Origin: Bacilli bacterium
GTDB taxonomy: Bacteria > Bacillota_I > Bacilli_A > RF39 > UBA660
Direction: 5' to 3'
Length of the DNA: 31,525 nt
Assembly: GCA_016283075.1 (NCBI GenBank)
Contig: JAEEMF010000072.1
Coordinates: forward strand, 1-31,525
Position 1 is the stretch's first letter. Every line of letters begins with the position of its first letter. The position numbers and the translations under genes are program-made. The notes below the pieces were generated by a model. The model saw only the letters and a program-made list of their open reading frames with translations, had not been told where the DNA came from and ran no database searches. This document shows positions 16,421-24,982 of this stretch, piece after piece.

Positions 16421-18445
16421 TTAAGATTCTTCTATTTTTTTATCTAAGCTTAAATCTTTGTTTTTAGCAAATAAATCATATACTATTATCTTATCTGATA
16501 TAGATACTCTATTTTGAGCATACTCTATATATTTTGTTATATAGTCAGATGATATAGTATCGTTTTGAATAAGGGAAAGGCCCTCATCTTTTTGATTATT
16601 ATAATACATCTTATTAGTAAGCCAGTTACCATTTGGGAATACTACTACATTATCTGTAGTACTAAAGATATCATGTCCTAAAGAATATGGATTATAGAAA
16701 TTAAACATATTTCCAAGTGTAGGTTGTACATCATACATACCCATTACTTCAGTTACTTCAGTTTCAAATTGATTATCTTTAGTCCATATAATAAATGGTA
16801 CTGATCTATTAAGTTCATATGAATAATAATCTACTGCTTTATAATTAGGATCATCTTCAGATAGAATACTATCTATATATGGATCATAATTATAATATCT
16901 AATATATTCAGGTTTCTTTAGTTTAGCATCGTGATCTCCGTAGATAACTATTACAGTATTATCAAGTAATCCTGCTTCTTCAAGTTCATCAAAGAACTCT
17001 CCTATTGCCTGATCGGCATAGTTAGCAGATTTTATATAATCACCCATAGTAGTTCCTTCTAAGTAAGGTGCTACTTCAGTTTCTCCTGTAGTTTTATTCT
17101 TATACTGCATTGTTACATCAAAATCATTATGCTCTGATATATCAGACCAAGGGACATGATTTGTAAGCATTATAAGTGTTCCATAGAACTTTTCATGTGT
17201 TTCTGATATATTCTTTATCATCTCAGTAGATTGTCTAAAGAATGATTTATCTGATAAACCTAGTCCAATTTCTTCATCTATATTATATGAACTAGAACTA
17301 CAATAGAATTTATCATATCCAAGTTTTGGATGCATATATATTCTATTCCACATAGCACAGTCATTACCATGCATACTAAATGTATAATAACCTTTTTTCT
17401 TTAATAAATTAGGTGTTGAATAACTATAGTTTCTATCCCAATATGAAACAAATACTGTTCCGCTTGCGGCAGGAAGAAGTGATGTATTAAAAGTAAACTC
17501 TGTATCACTACTAGTACCTACTGATTCTTGAGAATAGAAATTACTAAAGTATAATCCTTCTTTACTAATTCTATTTAAATTAGGTGTTATTTCTTTACCA
17601 TTTATTTTTTCATTTAAAAGCCAGTTTTGAATACTTTCAGCATGTATTACTATTATATTTTTATCTTCATATATATTAGAATACTTATTTACTGATTTAC
17701 TTACAGTATTTTTAGAATAGAAATCAACAAATTCTTTAATAGCATTATCTAGTCCAAATAAAGATGTTATTTGTGGTTTTAAAGATGATATTAAATCATT
17801 AAACTGATAAATATGTATTCCAAACTGAGATACTACATATTCTCTATTCCACTGCTTTTTAAGTCTACTTAAATCAGTTCCTGTAAGTGTTGAAGAAAAG
17901 ATAGCAAATAGTATTATACTAACCATTAGTGTACTAGACCATCTTACCTTCCCTATTTCTATTTCACTTACATATTCAAAATATTTTTTCTTTTTTAAAA
18001 CTTTATATAAAATTACAAATAATATAAATACTAGTATAAATACAAAGTCTTTAACTTCAAATATTTTAGTTAAAGCATTTGCTACACTAAGACCTTGTCC
18101 AGCTGTAGCAAGAAGTGAAAATGAAGTAAATGAATAATAATTATTAAAATAAACACTATTTATAAAACAGCATGCTGTAAATATAACAGACCAAGTGCAA
18201 AAATAAATAAATTGTTTTTTAGGTTTAAATAAATATCCAAAAGAACCTACAAATAGTATTACTGCTAAATCCGCAAGTATTGGTTTAATGTTTAAGAACT
18301 TTTCCACAGTAAATGCTCTTAGTAATGTTGAATTAAATAAATTTATTATAATAAAGCCTAAAAATAATATATTTGTTTTAGCATAAGTTATACTAAATAT
18401 TTTTGCTCTACTAATTTTATTTTTAAATGATTCCTTATTTTTCAT
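16421..18445 (-). CDS. LTA synthase family membrane sulfatase-like protein
   Basis: This is a 674-residue member of the lipoteichoic acid synthase family. About five N-terminal transmembrane helices lie within residues 25-190, followed by an extracellular sulfatase/alkaline-phosphatase-fold domain. Residues matching the LtaS active site are visible: E270 (VIHAES), T311 (GTSSDTEF, the expected catalytic Thr), D362/W366/R368 (NDCAMWNR), H430 (LTNHVPW) and D504-H505 (YGDHD). Family members transfer glycerol-phosphate (or related groups) from phosphatidylglycerol to a glycolipid or glycan outside the membrane. The exact polymer made here cannot be told. The ATG follows GAGGTG and a strong promoter. 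It lies downstream of the HerA-like ATPase gene with no terminator between. Confidence 0.92.
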   Translation of the reverse strand: MKNKESFKNKISRAKIFSITYAKTNILFLGFIIINLFNSTLLRAFTVEKFLNIKPILADLAVILFVGSFGYLFKPKKQFIYFCTWSVIFTACCFINSVYFNNYYSFTSFSLLATAGQGLSVANALTKIFEVKDFVFILVFILFVILYKVLKKKKYFEYVSEIEIGKVRWSSTLMVSIILFAIFSSTLTGTDLSRLKKQWNREYVVSQFGIHIYQFNDLISSLKPQITSLFGLDNAIKEFVDFYSKNTVSKSVNKYSNIYEDKNIIVIHAESIQNWLLNEKINGKEITPNLNRISKEGLYFSNFYSQESVGTSSDTEFTFNTSLLPAASGTVFVSYWDRNYSYSTPNLLKKKGYYTFSMHGNDCAMWNRIYMHPKLGYDKFYCSSSSYNIDEEIGLGLSDKSFFRQSTEMIKNISETHEKFYGTLIMLTNHVPWSDISEHNDFDVTMQYKNKTTGETEVAPYLEGTTMGDYIKSANYADQAIGEFFDELEEAGLLDNTVIVIYGDHDAKLKKPEYIRYYNYDPYIDSILSEDDPNYKAVDYYSYELNRSVPFIIWTKDNQFETEVTEVMGMYDVQPTLGNMFNFYNPYSLGHDIFSTTDNVVVFPNGNWLTNKMYYNNQKDEGLSLIQNDTISSDYITKYIEYAQNRVSISDKIIVYDLFAKNKDLSLDKKIEES

Positions 18446-18468
18446 ACTTCACCTCGTGGTAGTAAATG

Positions 18469-18497
18469 ATTATACCACTTTTTATACCCATATTCAA
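18469..18497 (-). promoter_or_regulatory. Promoter of the LTA synthase family gene
   Basis: On the minus strand TTGAAT and TATAAT are separated by 17 nt, and TGG precedes the -10 box (extended). The predicted 5' leader is about 17 nt. The -35 box abuts the stop codon of the HerA-like gene. Confidence 0.8.
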
Positions 18498-20273
18498 TTA
18501 TTGATTACGGCTTATAAACCATATCTTACTTACATCACAGCTTTCACTTGATGGAGCAGGATTTGGCATATCAAATTTAACAATTACTGGTACTTTAAAG
18601 GCATTACCAAAGGCAATACAATGACCAGGTTGTAACATTTTTAATCTCTTAACAATATCATTTGTTATATTAGGTACCATTTCTTTAATATAAGATATAT
18701 CTTTAGGATGAAGCATCTTAAAGATTAAGAAATTAGTACACTGAGAAAGTGTAGTTTCCGATAATTCTGATGGTCTTTGAGAAATAAGACCTAGAAGTAC
18801 TCCGTACTTTCTACCTTCCTTTGTAATACGTTCAAAGATGTTGTAACCAAGTAGTTCTACATCTATATCATTTTGAACATATCTATGTGCTTCTTCCAAA
18901 ATAATATGGAATGGTATAGATGCTCTATTATCTACACTTTTAGCATAGTCAAATAACATTTTAGAATATATTTTAGTTACACTTTTTGCAAATCTATCAT
19001 CTACATAGTTTATATTAAAGTTAATTATTTGTGCTTTATGACCATTAGGAGCAGTAATTAATTCTCTTATAAACTGTTCTTTACTTATATACTCTGGAAC
19101 ATCAAAGTATGATGAGTAATCTCCAGTAGCAAGACCAGATAATCTTACTTTTAAACTATTTGACTCATCATATATACGGTCACTTTTTAGTACACCTTCA
19201 CTAATAAGTGCAAAATCAAAAGCATCTTTTAAATCTTTTAATGTATACTTAAATGATCCATCTGGCATAGATAGTTCTAGATTATCAGTTAAGAATGATT
19301 CAAAGAATGTAGATATTGTTTCCATATCTCTTATTTTACCGGTATTATCAATGAATAAACACTGTTTTAAAGGTCTTGTGTATCCTGGTTGATAAATAGG
19401 TGTCTCTAGGTTTAACTCTCTTGTATTGTATGTAGAAAGAGTTGATACAAGTTGGTCTCTTATTTGCGCAGCTGGTCTACCACTACTTAATATATCAAGA
19501 AGTGCTCTAGATATAATATCATTCTTATGTTTTAATACTAATTCTTCATCTCTACCAAATACTGATACAAGTTTTAAAGCTTTTTCTATTATTGGTAATT
19601 GAGATGGTTTATCTGCACCAAGAAGTAGTGCATAATCATCTATAGAAAGTAACCATGGTGGTATCTTAAGTACTTCAGAATCTGGAAATTTAGTATTAGT
19701 AGTATAACTTTTAAAACTAATATTAGGATTCTTAGTATTAAGCTGTGAGAACGCTTTATGATATTCACCATAAGCATCAAATATAAAGATACTTGCTCTA
19801 TAAGGAATAGCTTGTTGTTTTTCAAATAAGTTTTGGAATATTCTTGCTACAGAGCATGACTTACCAGATCCAGTAGAACCAAATATAGCAAAGTGATTAC
19901 CAAAGAATGAATTAATATTCATTCCAATAGTAACATCTTTATATAAAGCACTTTTACCTATATTTAAATGTAAATTATCTCTATAATTATCTACACCTAT
20001 TATTAGAGGTACTTTTTCTTTACTAATTAGTTTTACTACTGAACCAAATGATGGTTTATTAATAACACCAAATACAAACTCATTATTAATCATTTCTCCT
20101 AAAAGATTAATATAAGCTACACCATCTTTAATATCAGTAATTTCTCCAATACACTGTCTTTCACTATCTTCCATAATTACATATGAATTGATAAGACTTT
20201 GCATTCTATTAACATCTACTGCTATTTTAAGTAATACTTGATTATCATCAATTCCAATTATTGTACCTAACAT
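18498..20273 (-). CDS. HerA-like (DUF87) ATPase
   Basis: The 591-residue protein belongs to the HerA/FtsK-related hexameric ATPases. A beta-barrel-like N-terminus (about 1-95) precedes the motor domain: Walker A GSTGSGKS at 132-139, FDAYGEYH at 165-172, Walker B-type LEEAHR at 459-464, and GLISQRP at 495-501. The insert between Walker A and B is long and helical, as in HerA. In archaea and some bacteria HerA works with the nuclease NurA in DNA end processing, and related ATPases occur in defence systems. No nuclease partner gene is visible in this window, so the process is undecided. The ATG follows AGGAAG and an extended -10 promoter. Confidence 0.88.
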   Translation of the reverse strand: MLGTIIGIDDNQVLLKIAVDVNRMQSLINSYVIMEDSERQCIGEITDIKDGVAYINLLGEMINNEFVFGVINKPSFGSVVKLISKEKVPLIIGVDNYRDNLHLNIGKSALYKDVTIGMNINSFFGNHFAIFGSTGSGKSCSVARIFQNLFEKQQAIPYRASIFIFDAYGEYHKAFSQLNTKNPNISFKSYTTNTKFPDSEVLKIPPWLLSIDDYALLLGADKPSQLPIIEKALKLVSVFGRDEELVLKHKNDIISRALLDILSSGRPAAQIRDQLVSTLSTYNTRELNLETPIYQPGYTRPLKQCLFIDNTGKIRDMETISTFFESFLTDNLELSMPDGSFKYTLKDLKDAFDFALISEGVLKSDRIYDESNSLKVRLSGLATGDYSSYFDVPEYISKEQFIRELITAPNGHKAQIINFNINYVDDRFAKSVTKIYSKMLFDYAKSVDNRASIPFHIILEEAHRYVQNDIDVELLGYNIFERITKEGRKYGVLLGLISQRPSELSETTLSQCTNFLIFKMLHPKDISYIKEMVPNITNDIVKRLKMLQPGHCIAFGNAFKVPVIVKFDMPNPAPSSESCDVSKIWFISRNQ

Positions 20274-20297
20274 ACGACACTTCCTATTCTATATATA

Positions 20298-20306
20298 ATT
20301 ATATCA
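20298..20306 (-). promoter_or_regulatory. Extended -10 promoter of the HerA-like gene
   Basis: TGATATAAT on the minus strand predicts a leader of roughly 18 nt. Confidence 0.6.
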
Positions 20307-20314
20307 ATTTTAGA

Positions 20315-20346
20315 TATAAAAAAAAAGACTATTAAGTAAATAGTCT
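20315..20346 (-). terminator. Terminator after yqeH
   Basis: A GACTATT / AATAGTC stem (8 bp with the flanking A-T pair, loop 20334-20338) overlaps the TAG stop and is followed on the minus strand by a run of ten or more T. Confidence 0.8.
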
Positions 20347-21337
20347 ATATAAGTGATTTTCTAGTATATACGTTTACTCCTTTAATAGTAGAGTAACTAA
20401 TTTTTTCATCTTTAGTAAACTTAATAAACCCAAGTCCACTTATTACTAAATCTTCACCTTTTTTAACAAATATTTCATTATCTATTAAATTAGATACTTC
20501 TTTATTTTTATAGTATCTATCTATATTTAAATCATTACTCATAAAAATAGTAATATTATTATCTTTTAAACATAGTTTAAAGATATCTTCTACTACTATA
20601 GAAGTATCAGTTTTAACTTGATATGTAATTGGTTTAATTTCTTTAGAAGGTACTATTTTTTTAAGAGTATCTACTGATACTATATTTTCCATAGATCCTT
20701 CATTTAAAAGACCTGGAGTATCTATAAAAGTCATATCATCATCAAACTTAATTTCAATACTATTTAAAGTAGTTGATGGAAGCATACTAGTTGTAATAAC
20801 AGGTTTCTTATCAGAATAATTATAAATAATCTTATTTATTAAAGTAGATTTACCTGCATTAGTATACCCAACTACATAAACATTATTGCTTGTTTTTAAA
20901 GTATTAATCTTTTCTAATAAACTATCGAAGTTATAGTTTTTATTACTACTAACAATTATTTTATCAAGAATATTTAATTTATACTTACTTACATAATCAA
21001 GAAGTTTAACATCATATACATCTTTAGGAAGTATATCTCTTTTAGTAAGTACAAGTAGTATTGGATTACTAATATTATCTTTAATAATACTAATATCTTC
21101 TGGAAGATTAAATAAGTCCATTACTAGTATTACTAAATCAGTATTATTAATATTTTTAAGTATATTTATAAAACTATTATTATCTTTTACTATATTTTTA
21201 TAATCTCCATAGTTTTTTATTCTAAAACATCTTTCACAAATAGTGCTAGTTTCTAATTTTTCACTTGGAACATATCCTTCTAAATCTTTATTATCACTTT
21301 GCATTACTGCTCCGCAACCAAGACATTTTTTAATCAT
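20345..21337 (-). CDS. yqeH: Ribosome biogenesis GTPase YqeH
   Basis: A circularly permuted GTPase of 330 residues. An N-terminal zinc finger (Cys5, Cys8, Cys34, Cys37) is followed by the GTPase motifs in the order G4 TKRD (98-101), G5 SSN (130-132), G1 GYTNAGKST (157-165) and G3 DTPG (206-209). YqeH-family proteins act in assembly of the 30S ribosomal subunit in Firmicutes. At 330 residues it is somewhat shorter than typical members. It overlaps yqeG by 8 nt (ATGATTAA), the same gene order as in Bacillus, so the two are translationally coupled. Confidence 0.95.
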   Translation of the reverse strand: MIKKCLGCGAVMQSDNKDLEGYVPSEKLETSTICERCFRIKNYGDYKNIVKDNNSFINILKNINNTDLVILVMDLFNLPEDISIIKDNISNPILLVLTKRDILPKDVYDVKLLDYVSKYKLNILDKIIVSSNKNYNFDSLLEKINTLKTSNNVYVVGYTNAGKSTLINKIIYNYSDKKPVITTSMLPSTTLNSIEIKFDDDMTFIDTPGLLNEGSMENIVSVDTLKKIVPSKEIKPITYQVKTDTSIVVEDIFKLCLKDNNITIFMSNDLNIDRYYKNKEVSNLIDNEIFVKKGEDLVISGLGFIKFTKDEKISYSTIKGVNVYTRKSLI

Positions 21338-21851
21338 AATATCTCCCTTTATAAAATAAATCTTGTTTACTTAATTTCTTAATTAATTTTTTTTCTCTAT
21401 GGCGATTAAATTTAGTAAAAATAAAATCTTTTTTAGATACAGGATTAACAAGTATAGTAGTAATTCCTACTCTATTACCACCTACTACATCAGTAAGTAT
21501 TTGATCTCCTATTATTGCAACTTGACTTTGATTATATTTATAATCATTAAGTACTTTTTCAAACTTTTTAGGAGATGGTTTAAAGCATCTATATATTGCT
21601 TCAACATCTAACATTTCTTTAAAAGGTTTTACTCTTCTTTTACCACTATTAGTAAATAAAATAACTTTAAATCCTAATTCTTTTATCTTTTTAAATAACT
21701 CTATATTTTTTTTAGAAGGTACTTTTTCATTATATGGAACAAGTGTATTATCTAGATCGAATAATAAACATTTTATTCCTCTTGTTTTTAATTTATTGTA
21801 GTCTATTATATAGATATTTTTTTTGTATAAATCTGGTACATATTGTTCCAT
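21330..21851 (-). CDS. yqeG: YqeG family HAD IIIA phosphatase
   Basis: This 173-residue HAD-superfamily hydrolase has all four motifs: DLDNT (32-36), TNSGK (67-71), K91 in KPSP, and GDQILTD (115-121). The natural substrate is not established. An in-frame ATG exists at 21884, but it lies at the -10 box, upstream of the predicted transcript start. The ATG at 21851 has AAAAGGTG 7 nt upstream and gives the length usual for the family, so I place the start there. It is the first gene of a yqeG-yqeH operon. Confidence 0.92.
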   Translation of the reverse strand: MEQYVPDLYKKNIYIIDYNKLKTRGIKCLLFDLDNTLVPYNEKVPSKKNIELFKKIKELGFKVILFTNSGKRRVKPFKEMLDVEAIYRCFKPSPKKFEKVLNDYKYNQSQVAIIGDQILTDVVGGNRVGITTILVNPVSKKDFIFTKFNRHREKKLIKKLSKQDLFYKGRYYD

Positions 21852-21884
21852 AATATCACACCTTTTCTTATGTAATTTTATCAT

Positions 21885-21890
21885 ATTATA
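21885..21890 (-). promoter_or_regulatory. -10 box of the yqeG-yqeH operon
   Basis: TATAAT on the minus strand predicts a leader of about 27 nt to the ATG at 21851. I see no good -35 box. Confidence 0.5.
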
Positions 21891-21914
21891 ACTTTTAAGT
21901 AAATGAAATACACG

Positions 21915-21940
21915 AAAAAAGAAGGTTTAAACCTTCTTTT
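21915..21940 (-). terminator. Terminator of the thyA-tmk operon
   Basis: A 24-nt palindrome (AAAAGAAGGT stem, loop TTAA) starts within the tmk stop codon, and a T run follows on the minus strand. Confidence 0.88.
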
Positions 21941-22625
21941 ATAATAAAGAAATAACATAGTTTGTTAGTTCATCATTTATATCTTCTATAGTTCTAATAT
22001 TTTCTCTTGTAATAGGCTTTTTAGAGCATTCAATTATTTTGAAATCATATTTATCTGCTACCTCTAAATAAGCTCTTTCTGAGGCCTTTAAATGGGATTC
22101 TGAAGCCTCATGCTGATCTGCTGGTTCTTCTCTTCCTTCTTTTAAAATACATGCTGCTTCATATGGCATATGTAAGAAGATTTTAATATCAGCATGTGGT
22201 AGTCCTAGTAGTCCAAATTCTAATTTATCAAACCATTCATACATTTCATCACGTTCTTTTTTACTTTCAAGTTTTCCGCCTTGATGAGCTAAATTAGAAT
22301 ATGTATATCTATCTAAAATTACGTTTATTCCCTCTTCTAATTTTTCAGTTATTTTTCCTATATTATATTTTCTATCTGCTGCGTAATAAAGTGATGCAAC
22401 TTTAGGATCAACATTAATTGCTCCTTCACTAAACCATCCTTCACATATAGCAGGTTTACCTAAGTAAGGACCACCTATTATCTTTCCAGTTGGAGTATCA
22501 TACATAGGAAATCCTGTCATGAATACTTTGTATCCTTCCTTAGTTAATTTATCACATAAAAGTTTTGACTGAGTCTCTTTTCCAGAACAATCAGTACCTT
22601 CAATAATTATTAGTTTACCTTTCAT
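21939..22625 (-). CDS. tmk: Thymidylate kinase
   Basis: This 228-residue P-loop kinase phosphorylates dTMP to dTDP. The Walker A motif is GTDCSGKET (10-18), the DRY motif is at 105-107 followed by TYSNLAHQGG, and a lid-like EGREEP segment is present. The start (MKGKLIII) is set by AAGGAG 6 nt upstream; a longer frame from 22649 has no such site and would overlap thyA. The gene directly follows thymidylate synthase, which makes its substrate, with a 13-nt gap. Confidence 0.93.
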   Translation of the reverse strand: MKGKLIIIEGTDCSGKETQSKLLCDKLTKEGYKVFMTGFPMYDTPTGKIIGGPYLGKPAICEGWFSEGAINVDPKVASLYYAADRKYNIGKITEKLEEGINVILDRYTYSNLAHQGGKLESKKERDEMYEWFDKLEFGLLGLPHADIKIFLHMPYEAACILKEGREEPADQHEASESHLKASERAYLEVADKYDFKIIECSKKPITRENIRTIEDINDELTNYVISLL

Positions 22626-22638
22626 AACCCACTCCTTA

Positions 22639-23748
22639 TTAAATAGCAACTTCTAATTTACTTGATAAAGTTTTAATCTTACCTTTTTCAGGCATACCTT
22701 TTAATATAACATCTGATACTTTCATATCCTTAAATGGAACATCCTTAGCAATTTCAAAATATGGAGAACAATCAATTGGTTCTCTTGCTAATAATTCTTT
22801 TGCGGCATCAACATGTCTATCATATATTTGAACATTACCTGGTGACCAAATAAATAATCTTGGTATATGCGGAATACCTGTTATTCTTGTTGCTTCATTA
22901 GCAACTAAAAGAAGTAGTAACTCATATTGAACTTGATTAATAACTCCTGCAGTAACAAAGTCAGATGATCTTTGAGTTAGCTTCATATCAATGTATCTTA
23001 CACCATCTTTACCATATGCTACAAACCACTGTGTTTCATATGCACATGGTGGTAATATTGTACCTTTTGCAAGTTCTTTAACTTGCATCATGTTCATAAT
23101 ATTTCTTCTATCATCTGGTTTTGTTATTATTTGTTTAATACAGTGTAAAATATATTTTTCATCATGATAACAATCTCTTATAATTCTTCCATAAGTATGA
23201 CCTAAATGAGCTTGTGGTGTTAATACATTACCTGATTCATAATCAAGAATATTTTTGTTGTAATCCATATCGGTTATTGGATCTACAGTATCAGATTTTT
23301 CAATAGGTTGTCCTTTACGAATAACTCTATTTTTCTTACCAGCTTGGTCATAATAGAATTCACCATATGGATTAGGACCTGGTTGTAATTTACCATGCTC
23401 ATCATAATGATATGGATTTACAACCCAGCTTCTCCACCATCTAACTCCATATTTAGTTTCAAGATTGTAAATATTATTATCTTGATCTCTATATATCCAA
23501 AGAATTTCTCCTAGAGAACCCTTCCAAGGAGTATTTCTTAAAGTTGTTATTGGTGATTCACCTTTTGTTTTATCATATACACATTGTATTGGTGCATTTA
23601 CCGAATAAGTATGTGCTTTAGTTCCATCAGGCCAGCTGGGTCTAGGGTCTAAATCTATACTTGTATAAGGTCCATATAAAATATCATTTAATATGTATTT
23701 AACATAATAGTCCCCTTTTGTTCCATGCATTATTATTATGTCATCCAT
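22639..23748 (-). CDS. thyA: Thymidylate synthase (ThyA family, divergent subclass)
   Basis: This 369-residue protein makes dTMP from dUMP using methylenetetrahydrofolate. Core ThyA features are present: LGEILW (folate/Glu motif), HTYGRIIRD, LPPCAYETQW with catalytic Cys235, QRSSDFVTAGVINQ (phosphate Arg, then the Asn that selects dUMP) and IYDRHVDAAKELL. The catalytic Cys is followed by Ala, not the usual His, and DRTGTG-like phosphate residues are not obvious near the N-terminus. From memory, a similar subclass occurs in clostridia. It is longer than E. coli ThyA (264). The start is the third of three nearby ATGs, the only one correctly spaced (7 nt) from GGAGGG. First gene of thyA-tmk. Confidence 0.92.
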   Translation of the reverse strand: MDDIIIMHGTKGDYYVKYILNDILYGPYTSIDLDPRPSWPDGTKAHTYSVNAPIQCVYDKTKGESPITTLRNTPWKGSLGEILWIYRDQDNNIYNLETKYGVRWWRSWVVNPYHYDEHGKLQPGPNPYGEFYYDQAGKKNRVIRKGQPIEKSDTVDPITDMDYNKNILDYESGNVLTPQAHLGHTYGRIIRDCYHDEKYILHCIKQIITKPDDRRNIMNMMQVKELAKGTILPPCAYETQWFVAYGKDGVRYIDMKLTQRSSDFVTAGVINQVQYELLLLLVANEATRITGIPHIPRLFIWSPGNVQIYDRHVDAAKELLAREPIDCSPYFEIAKDVPFKDMKVSDVILKGMPEKGKIKTLSSKLEVAI

Positions 23749-23771
23749 AACCATACCCTCCATTATTAATT

Positions 23772-23780
23772 AGTATAACA
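23772..23780 (-). promoter_or_regulatory. Extended -10 promoter of thyA-tmk
   Basis: TGTTATACT on the minus strand predicts a leader of about 17 nt. Confidence 0.6.
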
Positions 23781-23781
23781 T

Positions 23782-23809
23782 AAAAAAGATATGTTTAAAC
23801 ATATCTTTT
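23782..23809 (-). terminator. Terminator after hemW
   Basis: An 11-bp stem (AAAAGATATGT / ACATATCTTTT) with a 4-nt loop is followed on the minus strand by T residues. It directly adjoins the thyA promoter. Confidence 0.85.
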
Positions 23810-23818
23810 AGTTATATC

Positions 23819-24919
23819 TTAAATATAGCGTTCATAATCTAGACCTAAGAATTCTATTAAAATACTATTTGCAGTGTAAATATATTCATCACTTATACTT
23901 AAGTTATCACCATCTGCTTTAAGTTTACCTTCTTTAATAAGTTTATCTACTATATCAATACTTAACACATCAACATTATATTTCTTTTTAAAAGTATTTA
24001 TATTTATTCCATCTATTTTTCTAAATCCTAAAATAAATTCATTTTCAATAGTTTCATTTATACTTAGGTTTTCTTCTAACTCTATATAACTGCCACTTAA
24101 ATACTTAGACATACTTCTAGCATTATCATAACGAGTATTATTTATGTATCCACTTGCACCTAGTCCAAATCCATAGTAATTTTCATTATTCCAGTAAGTA
24201 AGATTATGTTTAGATTTAAATCCTTCTTTAGCAAAATTACTTGTTTCATAATGTTTAAAAGAATCTAACTTTGAAATAATAAGTTCATACATATTTCTAT
24301 CTAAATCTTCATCTATATACTTAGTATCATTATTTTTTAAAATAGTATGATCTTCTATTATAAGTGAATATGTAGATATATGAGGTATATCCAACTTTTT
24401 AAATAACTCTATATCACTTTCTACTTCAGATAGTGTTTCTCCAGGAATAGCATATATAAAGTCTACATTTATATTAGTTATCCCTTCTTCTTTAAGCATA
24501 TTTACTTTTTCAAATACTTCATCTTTAGAGTGATGTCTATTTAAAAATGATAAATACTTTTCATTAAATGTTTGTACTCCTAAAGATACTCTATTTATTC
24601 CATATTTTTCAAATAGTTTTATTTGCCCTTTAGTAAGAAGTTCTATATTACATTCTATAGTATATTCATATTCTTTATTTAAAATAATTTTACTTAATAT
24701 ATTAAGTAATTTTTCTAACAAAGTATCACTTAAACTATTAGGAGTACCTCCTCCTATATATAAAGTACTAATTACTTCATTTTTATATCTACTACTAATT
24801 TCTTTTTCTAAAGCATCTAAATATTTTTTTGCAAGTTCTTCTTCATAAAACCTTTTACAAAAGTCACAATATGAACATATTGTTTTACAAAAAGGTATAT
24901 GTATATAAACACTTTTCAT
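23819..24919 (-). CDS. hemW: HemW-like radical SAM protein
   Basis: This 366-residue protein belongs to the 'oxygen-independent coproporphyrinogen oxidase-like' family, now regarded as heme chaperones (HemW). The N-terminal MKSVYIHIPFC leads into the [4Fe-4S]/SAM cysteines C11, C15 and C18, with an extra Cys at 21 (CSYCDFC). GGGTPN, the SLGVQTF motif and the HemW-type C-terminal domain (YWNNENYYGFGLGASGY) follow. True coproporphyrinogen oxidases have CxxxCxxCxC, which is absent. The start at 24919 is set by AGGA 8 nt upstream; longer frames to 24973 run through the promoter. No heme genes lie nearby. Confidence 0.92.
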   Translation of the reverse strand: MKSVYIHIPFCKTICSYCDFCKRFYEEELAKKYLDALEKEISSRYKNEVISTLYIGGGTPNSLSDTLLEKLLNILSKIILNKEYEYTIECNIELLTKGQIKLFEKYGINRVSLGVQTFNEKYLSFLNRHHSKDEVFEKVNMLKEEGITNINVDFIYAIPGETLSEVESDIELFKKLDIPHISTYSLIIEDHTILKNNDTKYIDEDLDRNMYELIISKLDSFKHYETSNFAKEGFKSKHNLTYWNNENYYGFGLGASGYINNTRYDNARSMSKYLSGSYIELEENLSINETIENEFILGFRKIDGININTFKKKYNVDVLSIDIVDKLIKEGKLKADGDNLSISDEYIYTANSILIEFLGLDYERYI

Positions 24920-24941
24920 AGTAATCATCCTAACTAAATTT

Positions 24942-24950
24942 AGTATATCA
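24942..24950 (-). promoter_or_regulatory. Extended -10 promoter of hemW
   Basis: TGATATACT on the minus strand predicts a leader of about 16 nt and excludes start codons further upstream. Confidence 0.6.
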
Positions 24951-24954
24951 TAAT

Positions 24955-24982
24955 AAAGAAAAAAAGATAACAAAGTTATCTT
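24955..24982 (-). terminator. Terminator after the second prepilin gene
   Basis: An AAGATAAC / GTTATCTT stem (8 bp, loop AAA) overlaps the stop codon and is followed on the minus strand by a long T run. Confidence 0.82.

Noticed and set aside
21915..23809. Perfect palindromes at 21917-21940 and 23784-23809 as operators
   Set aside because: Each sits at a stop codon and is followed by a T run on the transcribed strand, which fits terminators.
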